From Alkalicella caledoniensis (GTDB lineage Bacteria > Bacillota > Proteinivoracia > Proteinivoracales > Proteinivoracaceae), in NCBI RefSeq assembly GCF_014467015.1, contig NZ_CP058559.1, positions 3,038,001-3,102,000 of the forward strand: a stretch of 64,000 nucleotides of DNA, written 5' to 3'. Below the pieces are notes generated by a model. That model had not been told where the DNA came from. It ran no database searches and saw only the letters and a program-made list of their open reading frames with translations. The position numbers and the translations under genes are program-made. Shown here piece after piece: positions 35,806 through 43,831 of this stretch (position 1 is its first letter; the number at the start of each line of letters is the position of its first letter).

Positions 35806-37718
35806 TGAATCTAGGTATTATGTTACATATCATAAAAAAAGAGACTATGGCACTTTTGAGAAACAAAAAAGTACTTGTGGGTATATTTGCCCCAATTGTT
35901 ATCTTGCCAATTATCTTTTATGGGTATCTGGAGATCACTAAAGTTACATCTCGGGAGACAGAGATTAGTAAAAGTGGTATATATCTAGAAGGTGACTTAC
36001 CCACTTTTATAAACAGTGCACTACTTCAAGATGATAGATTTGAGGTTTTAACACAAAAGGATAATGCAGACTTGGTACTGGAATACGCCCTCGAGGGAAG
36101 CAAACACCAGTTTATATTGAAATACGATTTTGGTCGCAATGCTTCCATGAGAGCAGGAGAAAGGATCGCACCCATCTTGTTGGATTTTAAAGAGGCACAG
36201 CAAGCTGCTCTCCTTGAAAGTGAAGGATTAGACTTTGCTCACATATATCCAACACAGCTGGAATATGAAGATTTAGCCACAGAAAAAGAGGTGGCTGGTT
36301 ACTCCATGGGTAACATAATGCCACTTATTATAACACTATACGCCATGATTTCAGTGCTATCCTTTGCCATGGAGCTGTCAACTACTGAGAAGGAGACAGG
36401 TACCTTAGAAACAATTTTTTCGGTACCAATTAAAAAATCTGAGTTAGTCACAGCAAAGCTTTTAGCATGCGTCCTCTTTGGCATAGCAGCCTTGACTATA
36501 AATTTAGGTGTGATTTTGCTTCTTTTACCTAAGGTTATGGATGTCAGTAGTTTTGGTTTGAATATGGGTTTTTCTACATTTATGGCCCTAGTAATAAATA
36601 TCATTCCCCTTACTTTTATGGGAGCAGCACTTAGTTTGGGTATTGGCATGTTTGCAAACAGTTATAAAGAGTCCAATGCTTACATGACTCCCCTCATATT
36701 TGTTTTTATGTTACCTGCATATCTGGCAAGCACACCAGGTTTAGAGCTTAACTTAGGCTTTAGTTTAGTACCCATCGTAAATACAACGCTATTGATTAAA
36801 TCTGTTTTTATGGGTCAATTGAACATGGCTTTATTCAGTGCAACCTTAGTTACAAATACATTGTTTTCTATAATGGGATTGGTTTTCATGTTTAAAGTCT
36901 TTGGCACTGAAAATATTTTATTTGGAAACCAAAAGGGTTTTTCTTTTGCCGTAAAAAGAAGCTCTATAAAAAAATCCACTTTTATACAATTAGAAGATGT
37001 GTATCTGAGCTTGGCAGTTATAACTGTGTTGTATATTTACGCCAGCGTTATACTACCTGGCCATATGGGAATATTTGAAAACCTAGTTTTTAACCAATAT
37101 GTTTTTTTCGCAATGTTACCTATTGGTATAATTTGGTACTTAAAAGCTTCCCATAAAGAAAGTTTAGGTCTTAGGGCTCCATCAGCTATGGGATCTTTTG
37201 GAGGGGTATGGATTTGGCTTTCTGCTTTTTCCTTATCGTTGATTTATCAAATAATCATCACCCCTTATATAGATTTTGTTCCTACTTTAGTGGAGCTAGA
37301 AGGCCAGTTGGAGGCACTGTCACCCTATACTAAATTCTTTTTGATAGCTCTAACCCCTGGGATATGCGAAGAAATATTATTTAGAGGTTTTGCTTTAAGA
37401 CCTTTAGAAAAGAGGTTAGGTGCAAAGTGGGCTGTAATCATTACTGCCATAGCTTTTTCCCTTATTCATTTAGATGTAGTACGCTTAATCCCAACTTTCC
37501 TTTTGGGGATAGCCTTTGGTTACGTGGCAGTGAAAACAAAATCAATTTATCCACCCATTGTTTTACATGTGCTTAATAACAGTGTAGCAATATTTCTACC
37601 AGAGGGAACTCCAATATCCTATGCAGTACTAGTTCCATTGTTTATTGTATCCTTAGCGTTAGGACTAGGAATATACAAGAAATTAGATAATGTAGATAAC
37701 ATTAAGAGTAGTTTTTAA
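35805..37718 (+). CDS. ABC permease fused to a CPBP/CAAX-type membrane protease
   Basis: 637 residues. ATG 35805 overlaps the stop of the previous gene by one base. Residues about 1-395 repeat the NatB plan, including TEKETGTLETIFSVPIKKSE. Residues about 400-630 form a CPBP intramembrane metalloprotease domain: the EEILFRG motif with Glu522-Glu523, the SLIHLD motif and a later VLHVLNN. The permease and protease are thus fused in one chain. Roles of CPBP domains in Bacteria include bacteriocin self-immunity and peptide maturation, so the transporter may handle a peptide rather than sodium (inference). Confidence 0.85.
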   Translation: MNLGIMLHIIKKETMALLRNKKVLVGIFAPIVILPIIFYGYLEITKVTSRETEISKSGIYLEGDLPTFINSALLQDDRFEVLTQKDNADLVLEYALEGSKHQFILKYDFGRNASMRAGERIAPILLDFKEAQQAALLESEGLDFAHIYPTQLEYEDLATEKEVAGYSMGNIMPLIITLYAMISVLSFAMELSTTEKETGTLETIFSVPIKKSELVTAKLLACVLFGIAALTINLGVILLLLPKVMDVSSFGLNMGFSTFMALVINIIPLTFMGAALSLGIGMFANSYKESNAYMTPLIFVFMLPAYLASTPGLELNLGFSLVPIVNTTLLIKSVFMGQLNMALFSATLVTNTLFSIMGLVFMFKVFGTENILFGNQKGFSFAVKRSSIKKSTFIQLEDVYLSLAVITVLYIYASVILPGHMGIFENLVFNQYVFFAMLPIGIIWYLKASHKESLGLRAPSAMGSFGGVWIWLSAFSLSLIYQIIITPYIDFVPTLVELEGQLEALSPYTKFFLIALTPGICEEILFRGFALRPLEKRLGAKWAVIITAIAFSLIHLDVVRLIPTFLLGIAFGYVAVKTKSIYPPIVLHVLNNSVAIFLPEGTPISYAVLVPLFIVSLALGLGIYKKLDNVDNIKSSF

Positions 37719-37759
37719 AAGATTAGTGATGGCAGTTAGCAGACATTTAGTTAGGTGTA

Positions 37760-37780
37760 AGCAGTCAGCAGTCAGCAGTC
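37760..37780 (+). repeat. Short tandem repeat, three 7-base units
   Basis: AGCAGTC occurs three times in tandem behind the ABC operon; no function assigned. Confidence 0.7.
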
Positions 37781-37862
37781 AGGAAAATCAAAATACGGTA
37801 AGCTAGTTGTTAAATGTCATTGGAATTATACCACGGAGGAAAATCTGATTTTGAAGGGATTA

Positions 37863-37897
37863 TCTCACAAAACTGCGGGTTTTGTGGGATTTTTTCT
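37863..37897 (+). terminator. Terminator of the ABC operon
   Basis: TCTCACAAAAC pairs with GTTTTGTGGGA (one G-U pair), then a T run. It lies about 145 bases after the fusion gene. Confidence 0.75.
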
Positions 37898-38137
37898 TTG
37901 TTAAAACATTGTTGAAGGTAATCATGTATGGAATTTCACGGTTAAAACATTTCAGTTGAAGATGGTGTCCGAAGGTTTAATGATTCGATTTGTAGGGGAT
38001 GTAGTGATAGGGAATTTTGTGTGGTGAAAATGGTGTCAGTATGTTTTAGTGATTTTGAATTTTAGTGGAGTTAGTGATGGGAATTTTAGTGTAGTTAGTG
38101 GCAACTTTTTCTAATATGACCCCATTTACATTACTCT

Positions 38138-38188
38138 TGGTGCCAAATGGTGGGTTTTGTTGGTGAAGATGGTGTCCGATGGTTTTTA
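38138..38188 (-). repeat. Degenerate piece of the 330-bp repeat family
   Basis: It reads CTTGGTGCCAAATGGTGGGT and GGTGAAGATGGTGTCC, the reverse-strand form of the CACCAACAAA..CCACCAATTGGCACCAAG block of the tandem array at 48958-50936. Shorter GGTGTC fragments lie between 37960 and 38060. Confidence 0.6.
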
Positions 38189-38214
38189 AGTTTTTAATAA
38201 AATAAAAATATATA

Positions 38215-38243
38215 TTGACATAAATAAAATAATTGTGTAACAT
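38215..38243 (+). promoter_or_regulatory. Promoter of the T-box/yjiH transcript
   Basis: TTGACA (38215-38220), a 17-base spacer and TAACAT (38238-38243). Transcription would begin near 38250, right at the T-box leader. Confidence 0.8.
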
Positions 38244-38249
38244 GATGAT

Positions 38250-38505
38250 TATATCAAGAGCCGAAGATAGGAAAAGTAAGTTTAGCTATGGCTTCAGCGA
38301 GCGGACACAGAGTGGAAGGTCCGCAGTCTAACTTAACTGAAACGCAACCTGGAGGCTGTCTTAAGAAACTAAGTATTAAGACACGGCAATCCCCGTTATA
38401 GGATACGAGTGGCTAGCCTATTTAGGCTAGTAATTAGAGTGGTACCGCGGATAATATATCCGTCTCTTTTGTTAAAGAAAGAGGCGGATTTTCTTATTTT
38501 TATAA
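38250..38505 (+). promoter_or_regulatory. T-box leader (tRNA-sensing riboswitch)
   Basis: The T-box sequence AGAGTGGTACCGCGG is at 38436-38450. It is followed by a terminator whose arms, ATCCGTCTCTTT (38458-38469) and AAAGAGGCGGAT (38478-38489), lead into T-rich sequence. Stem I is recognisable from AGCCGAAGATAGG to CCTGGAGGCT, with the AGCGAGC..GTGGAAGGTCCGC apical part. The specifier loop reads CTGAAACGCAACC. After GAA the codon could be ACG (Thr, 38342-38344) or the overlapping CGC (Arg, 38343-38345); I cannot decide. Uncharged cognate tRNA would allow read-through into the permease gene. Confidence 0.93.
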
Positions 38506-38628
38506 AAAAATTTATTAACTTTGTCCTTGCTTTTGGCCGAAGCAAGGAGTTTTAAAAAATCAATGCATTGTACTGATCAGTAAATATTTAAAATATTAAA
38601 CAATAAAATTAAAAAGGAGAAGAAGCAA

Positions 38629-40005
38629 GTGAGAGCAGACGTAACATTAAAAAAACAATCTAAACAAAAAATACAGCCTAAGAATTTTTTGAAATTTATC
38701 ATACCATCAATTTTAGGTATAATGCTTTTTATGACACCCATTTTAAGTCAAGGTGAGTGGACTATACCTATCGCTATGATGACAAATTCTCTGATGGATT
38801 TATTAGGGGATTATTTACCCATTTTAGTAACTATGACAGTAGTAGTTTCATCTTTAGCTAGTTTAACCTTTAAATTAAGTAAAGGAAGATTCTTAAATCA
38901 CAGTAAGTTTTTGAGAGATTTGCTTGATGTATCATATATGTGGTTAGCTATTAGGGTTTTAGGTGGTATTTTTGCACTTATTACTATTTTAGAAATTGGC
39001 CCAGAAGCCATATGGTCAGATTATACAGGTGGTCTACTACTTTACGAACTTATGCCCATATTGTTCACTGTATTTATTTTTGCAGGTTTATTTATACCCC
39101 TGCTATTGGATTTTGGATTACTAGAATTTGTTGGTAGTATCTTAAAGAAGGTTATGCGCCCTATTTTTACTCTGCCTGGGAGAGCTTCAATAGATTGTAT
39201 CGCTTCTTGGTTAGGGGATGGAACAATAGGGGTTGTTCTTACTTCCAAGCAATATGAAGATGGATACTATAGCCAAAGGGAAGCTGCAGTTATCGGAACT
39301 ACTTTCTCTGTTGTGTCAATAACATTTTGCTGGGTTATAATATCCCAGGTAAATCTATCACACATGTTTTTACCCTTTTATTTGACAGTTCTAGTGTCGG
39401 GAATTATTGCAGCCATTGTGCTACCTAGGATACCACCTTTATCTAAGAAAAAAGATGAATTCTATGTGGAAGGGGAGAATAACTCCACAGAGACTATTCC
39501 TGAGGGATATAATGGTTTTACATGGGGATTTGCCCAGGCAACTGAAAAAGCAAGCAAAACAGAGGAAGCTAGTTTTTATATTAAAAAAGGGATTAACAAC
39601 GTTTTAGATATGTGGCTAGGGGTACTTCCAATTGTTATGGCACTGGGAACAATAACCTTAATTGTTGCTGAATTTACTTCTGTTTTTTCAGTGTTGGGTA
39701 TGCCATTTATACCACTATTAAGATTGTTAAACATCCCAGAAGCAGTGGAAGCTTCTGAGACTTTAGTTATAGGTTTTGCTGATATGTTTTTGCCTGCGAT
39801 TATTGGAAGTAGAATAGAGTCTGAGCTTACAAGGTTTGTTATAGCTTGTGTGTCAGTAACACAACTTATTTACATGTCAGAAGTAGGTGGAGTTATCATA
39901 GGATCAAAGATCCCTGTAAGTTTCAAGGAGCTATTTATCATCTTTATCCAAAGAACGTTGATTACTTTACCAATAATTGCCCTGATTGCACATATGTTGT
40001 TCTAA
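38629..40005 (+). CDS. YjiH-family membrane protein (nucleoside-recognition/Gate domain)
   Basis: 458 residues from GTG 38629 with an AAAAGGAGA SD. About ten to eleven membrane helices are visible, with two Gate-type repeats: FLKFIIPSILGIMLFMTPIL, ASIDCIASWLGDGTIGVVLT, then VIGTTFSVVSITFCWVII and FADMFLPAIIGSRIESELTR. This matches YjiH proteins. The T-box directly upstream and the single-gene unit suggest that it transports an amino acid or a derivative of one (inference from regulation). The gene ends at a strong terminator. Confidence 0.85.
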   Translation: MRADVTLKKQSKQKIQPKNFLKFIIPSILGIMLFMTPILSQGEWTIPIAMMTNSLMDLLGDYLPILVTMTVVVSSLASLTFKLSKGRFLNHSKFLRDLLDVSYMWLAIRVLGGIFALITILEIGPEAIWSDYTGGLLLYELMPILFTVFIFAGLFIPLLLDFGLLEFVGSILKKVMRPIFTLPGRASIDCIASWLGDGTIGVVLTSKQYEDGYYSQREAAVIGTTFSVVSITFCWVIISQVNLSHMFLPFYLTVLVSGIIAAIVLPRIPPLSKKKDEFYVEGENNSTETIPEGYNGFTWGFAQATEKASKTEEASFYIKKGINNVLDMWLGVLPIVMALGTITLIVAEFTSVFSVLGMPFIPLLRLLNIPEAVEASETLVIGFADMFLPAIIGSRIESELTRFVIACVSVTQLIYMSEVGGVIIGSKIPVSFKELFIIFIQRTLITLPIIALIAHMLF

Positions 40006-40008
40006 CTT

Positions 40009-40038
40009 AAAAGACCTCGCAATGAGGTCTTTTGTTTT
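40009..40038 (+). terminator. Rho-independent terminator
   Basis: AAAAGACCTC and GAGGTCTTTT pair around GCAAT, followed by GTTTTTA. It ends the yjiH transcript. Confidence 0.88.
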
Positions 40039-40072
40039 TAAACTAAGCCAAAAGAATACAAAACCTCCTCAC

Positions 40073-40190
40073 ACTAACTTTCACTAAAATGCTCCACACT
40101 ATATAAAAAAAAGTAATAAAGACCTCCTTCTATAACTCTTGGTGTCAATTGGTGAATGGTTTGTTGGTGCAAATGGTGTCCAAAGGCTGA
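40073..40190 (-). repeat. Partial inverted copy of the 330-bp repeat
   Basis: It contains TCTTGGTGTCAATTGGTG, GGTTTGTTGGTGCAAATGGT and GTCCAAAGG, the reverse complement of one end of the tandem unit at 48958-50936, with an internal deletion. Confidence 0.75.
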
Positions 40191-40195
40191 TCTCT

Positions 40196-40330
40196 AAAGT
40201 CTTTAAAATCAGTGGAAATCAGTGAAAATCCGTGGCAAAGACTTTGATTTAGCCCTTAACTATTAGCCTTTAGAGATCATTAGATCATATAGATCTGTGG
40301 CTAAGCTTTTGCCTTTTCTTCTAGCTTTTG
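40196..40330 (-). repeat. Dispersed repeat with CACGGATTTTCACTGATTTT motif, inverted copy
   Basis: It reads AGTGAAAATCCGTGGCAAAG, ACTTTGATTTAGCCCTTAAC and GATCTGTGGCTAAGC. Direct copies are at 48881-48957 and 57522-57745. No coding content. Confidence 0.7.
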
Positions 40331-40335
40331 ACTTT

Positions 40336-40575
40336 TAGATTAATATAGACCATGTTAGATCAGTGGCAACAAAACAGGTCTTTTTTTAAATTAGTCACGG
40401 GCCATATACTGCCAAGATATTTTTACCACGGCCTAAAGAAGCTACTAATTCTGTCCTGCACGGAAGGGCTTGCTCTTTATAAAAAATTAGTAATAAAGAC
40501 CTAACTTCCATAACTTTTGGTGTCAATTGGTGAATGGTTTGTTGGTGAACATGGTGTCCAAAGGTTTCTAAAATC
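40336..40575 (-). repeat. Nearly full inverted copy of the 330-bp repeat
   Basis: It shares a run of about 30 identical bases with the reverse complement of the tandem unit (from GTCACGGGCCATATACTGCC onward), then GCCTAAAGAAGCT, GTCCTGCACGGAAGGGCTT and the GGTGTCAATTGGTG end. It is diverged by small changes from the array units. Confidence 0.85.
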
Positions 40576-40635
40576 CTTAAAATCTGTGACTAAGAATTGA
40601 CCTTATTCATTTAAAAGCAGGAAAATTAATTAGAG

Positions 40636-40642
40636 TGTCGAA
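40636..40642 (+). promoter_or_regulatory. Possible Spo0A box
   Basis: TGTCGAA lies 48 bases before the DUF441 gene. Weak evidence as a lone 7-base match. Confidence 0.25.
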
Positions 40643-40683
40643 TAAAATAACCTTAGGTAAAGACCAAAAATTTTTATAAGGAA

Positions 40684-41163
40684 GTGGAATTGTTGTTTAA
40701 TCAGTATTGGATAGAGATATTTTTGGCTGTTGTACTATTGCTTTCTATAGTTACTAAAAATAGAGCCATGGCCATAGCTACTGCAATCATTCTTGTGTTG
40801 AAGTTACTAAAGGCAGACAGACCTATAGATTATATTGCAAAAAACGGCATTAATTGGGGAATTATACTTATTACCATGGGTTTTTTAGCTCCTTTGGTAA
40901 TGGGGAGATATTCAATGGATGAAATAAAGTCTGTTTTCTTTAAGGCTGACGGGGTTGTTGGTTTCTTTGCAGGCATATCTGTTGCCCTTCTTGGAGCAAA
41001 GGGTATAGAGATAGGTCCAATAAATACCAACCTTACACTAGGTGTTATAGTTGGAACATTTGTAGCAGTGGCATTTTTTAAAGGTACCCCTGTTGGACCG
41101 TTAATAGGTTCTGGGATAGGATATGTATTTTTAATTCTATTGACTAAGATTGGTATTATTTAG
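40684..41163 (+). CDS. DUF441 family membrane protein
   Basis: About 157-159 residues. The start is uncertain: GTG 40684 lies very close to the AAGGA SD, while TTG 40690 has better spacing. Four to five hydrophobic segments fill the protein, with the family pattern NWGIILITMGFLAPLVMGRY, then a Gly/Ala-rich GVVGFFAGISVALLGAKGIE and VAVAFFKGTPVGPLIGSGIG. No function is established. It is monocistronic between dispersed repeats and a terminator. Confidence 0.8.
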   Translation: MELLFNQYWIEIFLAVVLLLSIVTKNRAMAIATAIILVLKLLKADRPIDYIAKNGINWGIILITMGFLAPLVMGRYSMDEIKSVFFKADGVVGFFAGISVALLGAKGIEIGPINTNLTLGVIVGTFVAVAFFKGTPVGPLIGSGIGYVFLILLTKIGII

Positions 41164-41174
41164 GAATAAGAGCT

Positions 41175-41210
41175 AACACTCTGTGACTAAGGTCACTGAG
41201 TGTTTTTTTA
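41175..41210 (+). terminator. Rho-independent terminator
   Basis: AACACTCTGTGAC and GTCACTGAGTGTT pair with one mismatch, followed by T6. Confidence 0.85.
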
Positions 41211-41231
41211 TACAATGATACAATGTTAATA

Positions 41232-41246
41232 TGATAATCATTTTCA
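41232..41246. promoter_or_regulatory. Fur/PerR-like 7-1-7 box
   Basis: TGATAATCATTTTCA matches TGATAATnATTATCA at 13 of 14 defined positions, 56 bases before the DUF438/hemerythrin gene. Which member of the Fur family binds (Fur, PerR or Zur) cannot be told from the sequence. Confidence 0.6.
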
Positions 41247-41301
41247 GTGGAAACCAAATATAAGATATAAAAATAAAAAGTTTGTTAAGGAGGAGATAGT
41301 G

Positions 41302-43059
41302 ATGAAGAGAGACTTAAACTATATAACAATAGATGGGAGAGGGGAGCACGACTCCTTTAGGGATTGTGTTACGAAAGCTATTGAGAATCTTAAGGATGGG
41401 GAGGGAATTCACGTCATTAAGGACTTTGAGCCATTCCCCATGTATAAGATGATGGAAAGCAAGGGATTTGACAAATATGTGGAAAAAATCAGTGATACAG
41501 AGTATCATGGGTACTTTTTCCCCACGGAGAAATTAGATGTTATAAAGATGGGTGAGTTTCTAAAGCTAGACAGTACTAAGATATCTAAGATTGTCCAGAT
41601 AAAGCTAGACTTCTTGCGAGGTACTACTACTCTGAAGGAAGCTAAGGAAAAGATGAATTCATCCTTTGACGAGATTACAGCAGAGGAATTTGCCATGTGT
41701 GAGCAATACCTACAAAACTATGGCATTTCAGATGATGAACTGGCAGAAAGAATGGAAGAAATCCTTGAGATATTTGATGATGTCCTTGTTTCTAAGGATT
41801 TAGATCTACCACCAGGCCATCCCATTAGAACATATATGGATGAGGCAGATGCTATTAAAAAGGTTCTAGCACAAATGGAAGAGATGCTAAAAAACAAATT
41901 TATAAAAAACCAGTGGTTAGAAATATACGAGAACCTAGGCCAGATCAATATTCATTTTAGTAGAAAGCAAAATCAGCTTTTTGCAGCTTTAGAGAGAAAG
42001 GGATTTGATAAACCCTCTAAAGTTATGTGGACACTGGATAATCAGATTAGGGATATAATCAAAAAAGCCCATGTATTATTGAAAGAAGATAAGGATGAAG
42101 AGTTTATAGAACTTCAAAATGAGGTTATTGAGATGATAAAAGATATGATGGTAAAGGAAGTTGAGATATTATTTCCAACATCCATGGAACTTTTGACAGA
42201 TGAAGACTTTATTGTTATGCGCAAAGGTGACGATGAAATTGGATATTGTTTAATCGACTCTCCTGGGCCTTATGGTAATAATGATGGGAAGGAAACCCTT
42301 AATAATTCTGAAAGTGAACTTTTAAGTGACTTAGAAGCGGTGTTAAATAAGCATGGTATTTTAAACAAGTCCAGCAAAGATGATGTACTAGATGTTAGTC
42401 AAGGAAAATTAACATTGGAACAGATTAATTTGATTTTCAAGCACTTACAAGTGGACTTGTCCTATGTGGATGAAAACGAGATTGTAAAATTCTATAGCGA
42501 TACAAAGCACAGGGTGTTTCCTAGAAGTCCAGGTGTAATAGATAGAGAAGTTCAAAACTGTCATCCAAGGGAAAGTGTTGGAACAGTGGAGGAGATAATA
42601 AGGGCATTTAAGTCAGAGGAGCAAGACCAAGCTGAGTTTTGGCTAGAGATGGGCGATAAGTTTATTTACATCATCTATAATGCAGTAAGGGATGATGAAG
42701 GCAGATTTAGAGGCGTCCTTGAAATGATGCAAGATGTTACACATATAAGAAGTTTACAGGGTAGTCAGCGTTTATTATCATGGGAGAATAAAGGCAAACA
42801 AGAAGAGAAGCCCACTGAAACAGTAGATAATCCCTATGGTGTCTCAAAAGACACTATAATTGGAAACCTAGTAAAAGAGTATCCTTTCGTTAAAGACTTC
42901 CTCTTCAACCTATCGCCTAAATTCAGCAAGCTGAAAAACCCCATATTATTTAAAACAATGTCCTCCATAGCTACATTGGAGATGATAGCACAAAGAGGGG
43001 GCATGGAGGTACAGGAGTTAATAGGAAATATTGTGAAAGAGATTGATAGAAACAATTAG
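41302..43059 (+). CDS. DUF2249-DUF438-hemerythrin-PAS-DUF1858 protein
   Basis: 585 residues. ATG 41302 and the adjoining GTG 41299 both suit AAGGAGGAG. Domains in order: DUF2249-like (about 1-75, EGIHVIKDFEPFPMYKMMES), DUF438 (about 80-150), hemerythrin HHE (about 170-320, with GHPIRTYMDEADAIK, INIHFSRKQNQLFAALE and MVKEVEILFPTSMELL as likely His/Glu ligands), PAS (about 385-490) and DUF1858 (about 520-580, GNLVKEYPFVKDFLFNL). Such proteins in anaerobes are linked to O2/NO sensing or repair, like the RIC/ScdA proteins. The Fur/PerR-like box upstream supports a stress role. Confidence 0.92.
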   Translation: MKRDLNYITIDGRGEHDSFRDCVTKAIENLKDGEGIHVIKDFEPFPMYKMMESKGFDKYVEKISDTEYHGYFFPTEKLDVIKMGEFLKLDSTKISKIVQIKLDFLRGTTTLKEAKEKMNSSFDEITAEEFAMCEQYLQNYGISDDELAERMEEILEIFDDVLVSKDLDLPPGHPIRTYMDEADAIKKVLAQMEEMLKNKFIKNQWLEIYENLGQINIHFSRKQNQLFAALERKGFDKPSKVMWTLDNQIRDIIKKAHVLLKEDKDEEFIELQNEVIEMIKDMMVKEVEILFPTSMELLTDEDFIVMRKGDDEIGYCLIDSPGPYGNNDGKETLNNSESELLSDLEAVLNKHGILNKSSKDDVLDVSQGKLTLEQINLIFKHLQVDLSYVDENEIVKFYSDTKHRVFPRSPGVIDREVQNCHPRESVGTVEEIIRAFKSEEQDQAEFWLEMGDKFIYIIYNAVRDDEGRFRGVLEMMQDVTHIRSLQGSQRLLSWENKGKQEEKPTETVDNPYGVSKDTIIGNLVKEYPFVKDFLFNLSPKFSKLKNPILFKTMSSIATLEMIAQRGGMEVQELIGNIVKEIDRNN

Positions 43060-43086
43060 AAGGACGCCAAAAGGCGTCCTTTTTAT
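43060..43086 (+). terminator. Rho-independent terminator
   Basis: AAGGACGCC pairs with GGCGTCCTT around AAAA, followed by TTTTTA. Confidence 0.9.
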
Positions 43087-43108
43087 ACTTGCATAATCTT
43101 TATTAGGA

Positions 43109-43137
43109 TTGACATAGAACAAATGTTCGGTTAAAAT
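43109..43137 (+). promoter_or_regulatory. Promoter with embedded LexA (SOS) box
   Basis: TTGACA (43109-43114) and TAAAAT (43132-43137) have a 17-base spacer. Inside the spacer, GAACAAATGTTC (43117-43128), followed by G, matches the Bacillus-type LexA box CGAAC-N4-GTTCG. LexA bound there would cover the promoter. Confidence 0.8.
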
Positions 43138-43158
43138 AAGGTAAAAGGAGGGGAAAAG

Positions 43159-43716
43159 ATGGAAAATATAGAGATGGAAAATTTAATAAATCATCTTGCA
43201 GCCATTAGGCCTATATATATAGAAGGTAAAGGAAAGGGTTGTGAGATTTATTTAAATGATGGAAGTATAATCATTGATAAACGCGAGGCTAGTACTATAG
43301 TGAAGGATTTAGCAGGGTATTTAGCAGTAGATTTAGGGTCGTTAAAGAAGTTTTGTAGTCATCGTTTGACTGCAAAGAACTCCCTTCCCCTCCCGTTGAC
43401 ACCTAAACTTATGTTAGTTCCCCTGAGGTTGAGAAAACCTAAAGTTATAAAGGACTCTGCCACTGGTTATGTAAATTTTTTTTCTATTGTTAACATACAG
43501 CAGAAAGGACGTTGTTCTCACTTGCATTTAACAGGGGACAGTAATATCATTTGTTTTCAGACATTAAAGACCATACAGGTACATCTAGTATACTCTAGAC
43601 TAATATACAGAGAGTGGCAGTCAGTATATGTGAATCCATATGTAAAAGAAGTGGGTAAGGAACTATACAAGACTGCGAAGCTAGATCTCATTCGTAACAT
43701 TATGGGGGAAGAGTAG
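43159..43716 (+). CDS. LexA-box-controlled protein, possibly ComK-like
   Basis: 185 residues from ATG 43159 with an AAAGGAGGGG SD. No membrane helix or signal peptide. The central part (SLPLPLTPKLMLVPLRLRKP, then GYVNFFSIVNIQ and TLKTIQVHLVYSRL) has a strand pattern that recalls the DNA-binding competence regulator ComK. Identity is too low for a firm call, and the N-terminal 70 residues look different. The SOS-type promoter and position as a single gene suggest a DNA-damage response role. It could be a regulator or an unrelated SOS protein. Confidence 0.5.
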   Translation: MENIEMENLINHLAAIRPIYIEGKGKGCEIYLNDGSIIIDKREASTIVKDLAGYLAVDLGSLKKFCSHRLTAKNSLPLPLTPKLMLVPLRLRKPKVIKDSATGYVNFFSIVNIQQKGRCSHLHLTGDSNIICFQTLKTIQVHLVYSRLIYREWQSVYVNPYVKEVGKELYKTAKLDLIRNIMGEE

Positions 43717-43772
43717 ACTCTTGATTTTTTTGTCAAATTATCCTAGGTATAGATTTGTGAAACAAAAAATAA

Positions 43773-43798
43773 CTGGCGCCGTAAGGCGCCTTTTTTAT
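43773..43798. terminator. Terminator between convergent genes
   Basis: GGCGCC, a GTAA loop and GGCGCC are followed by T6 on the plus strand. It separates the LexA-box gene from the ger operon. Confidence 0.8.
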
Positions 43799-43831
43799 TA
43801 CTTTTTACGTGTGCGTTAATATGCTCTTTGC

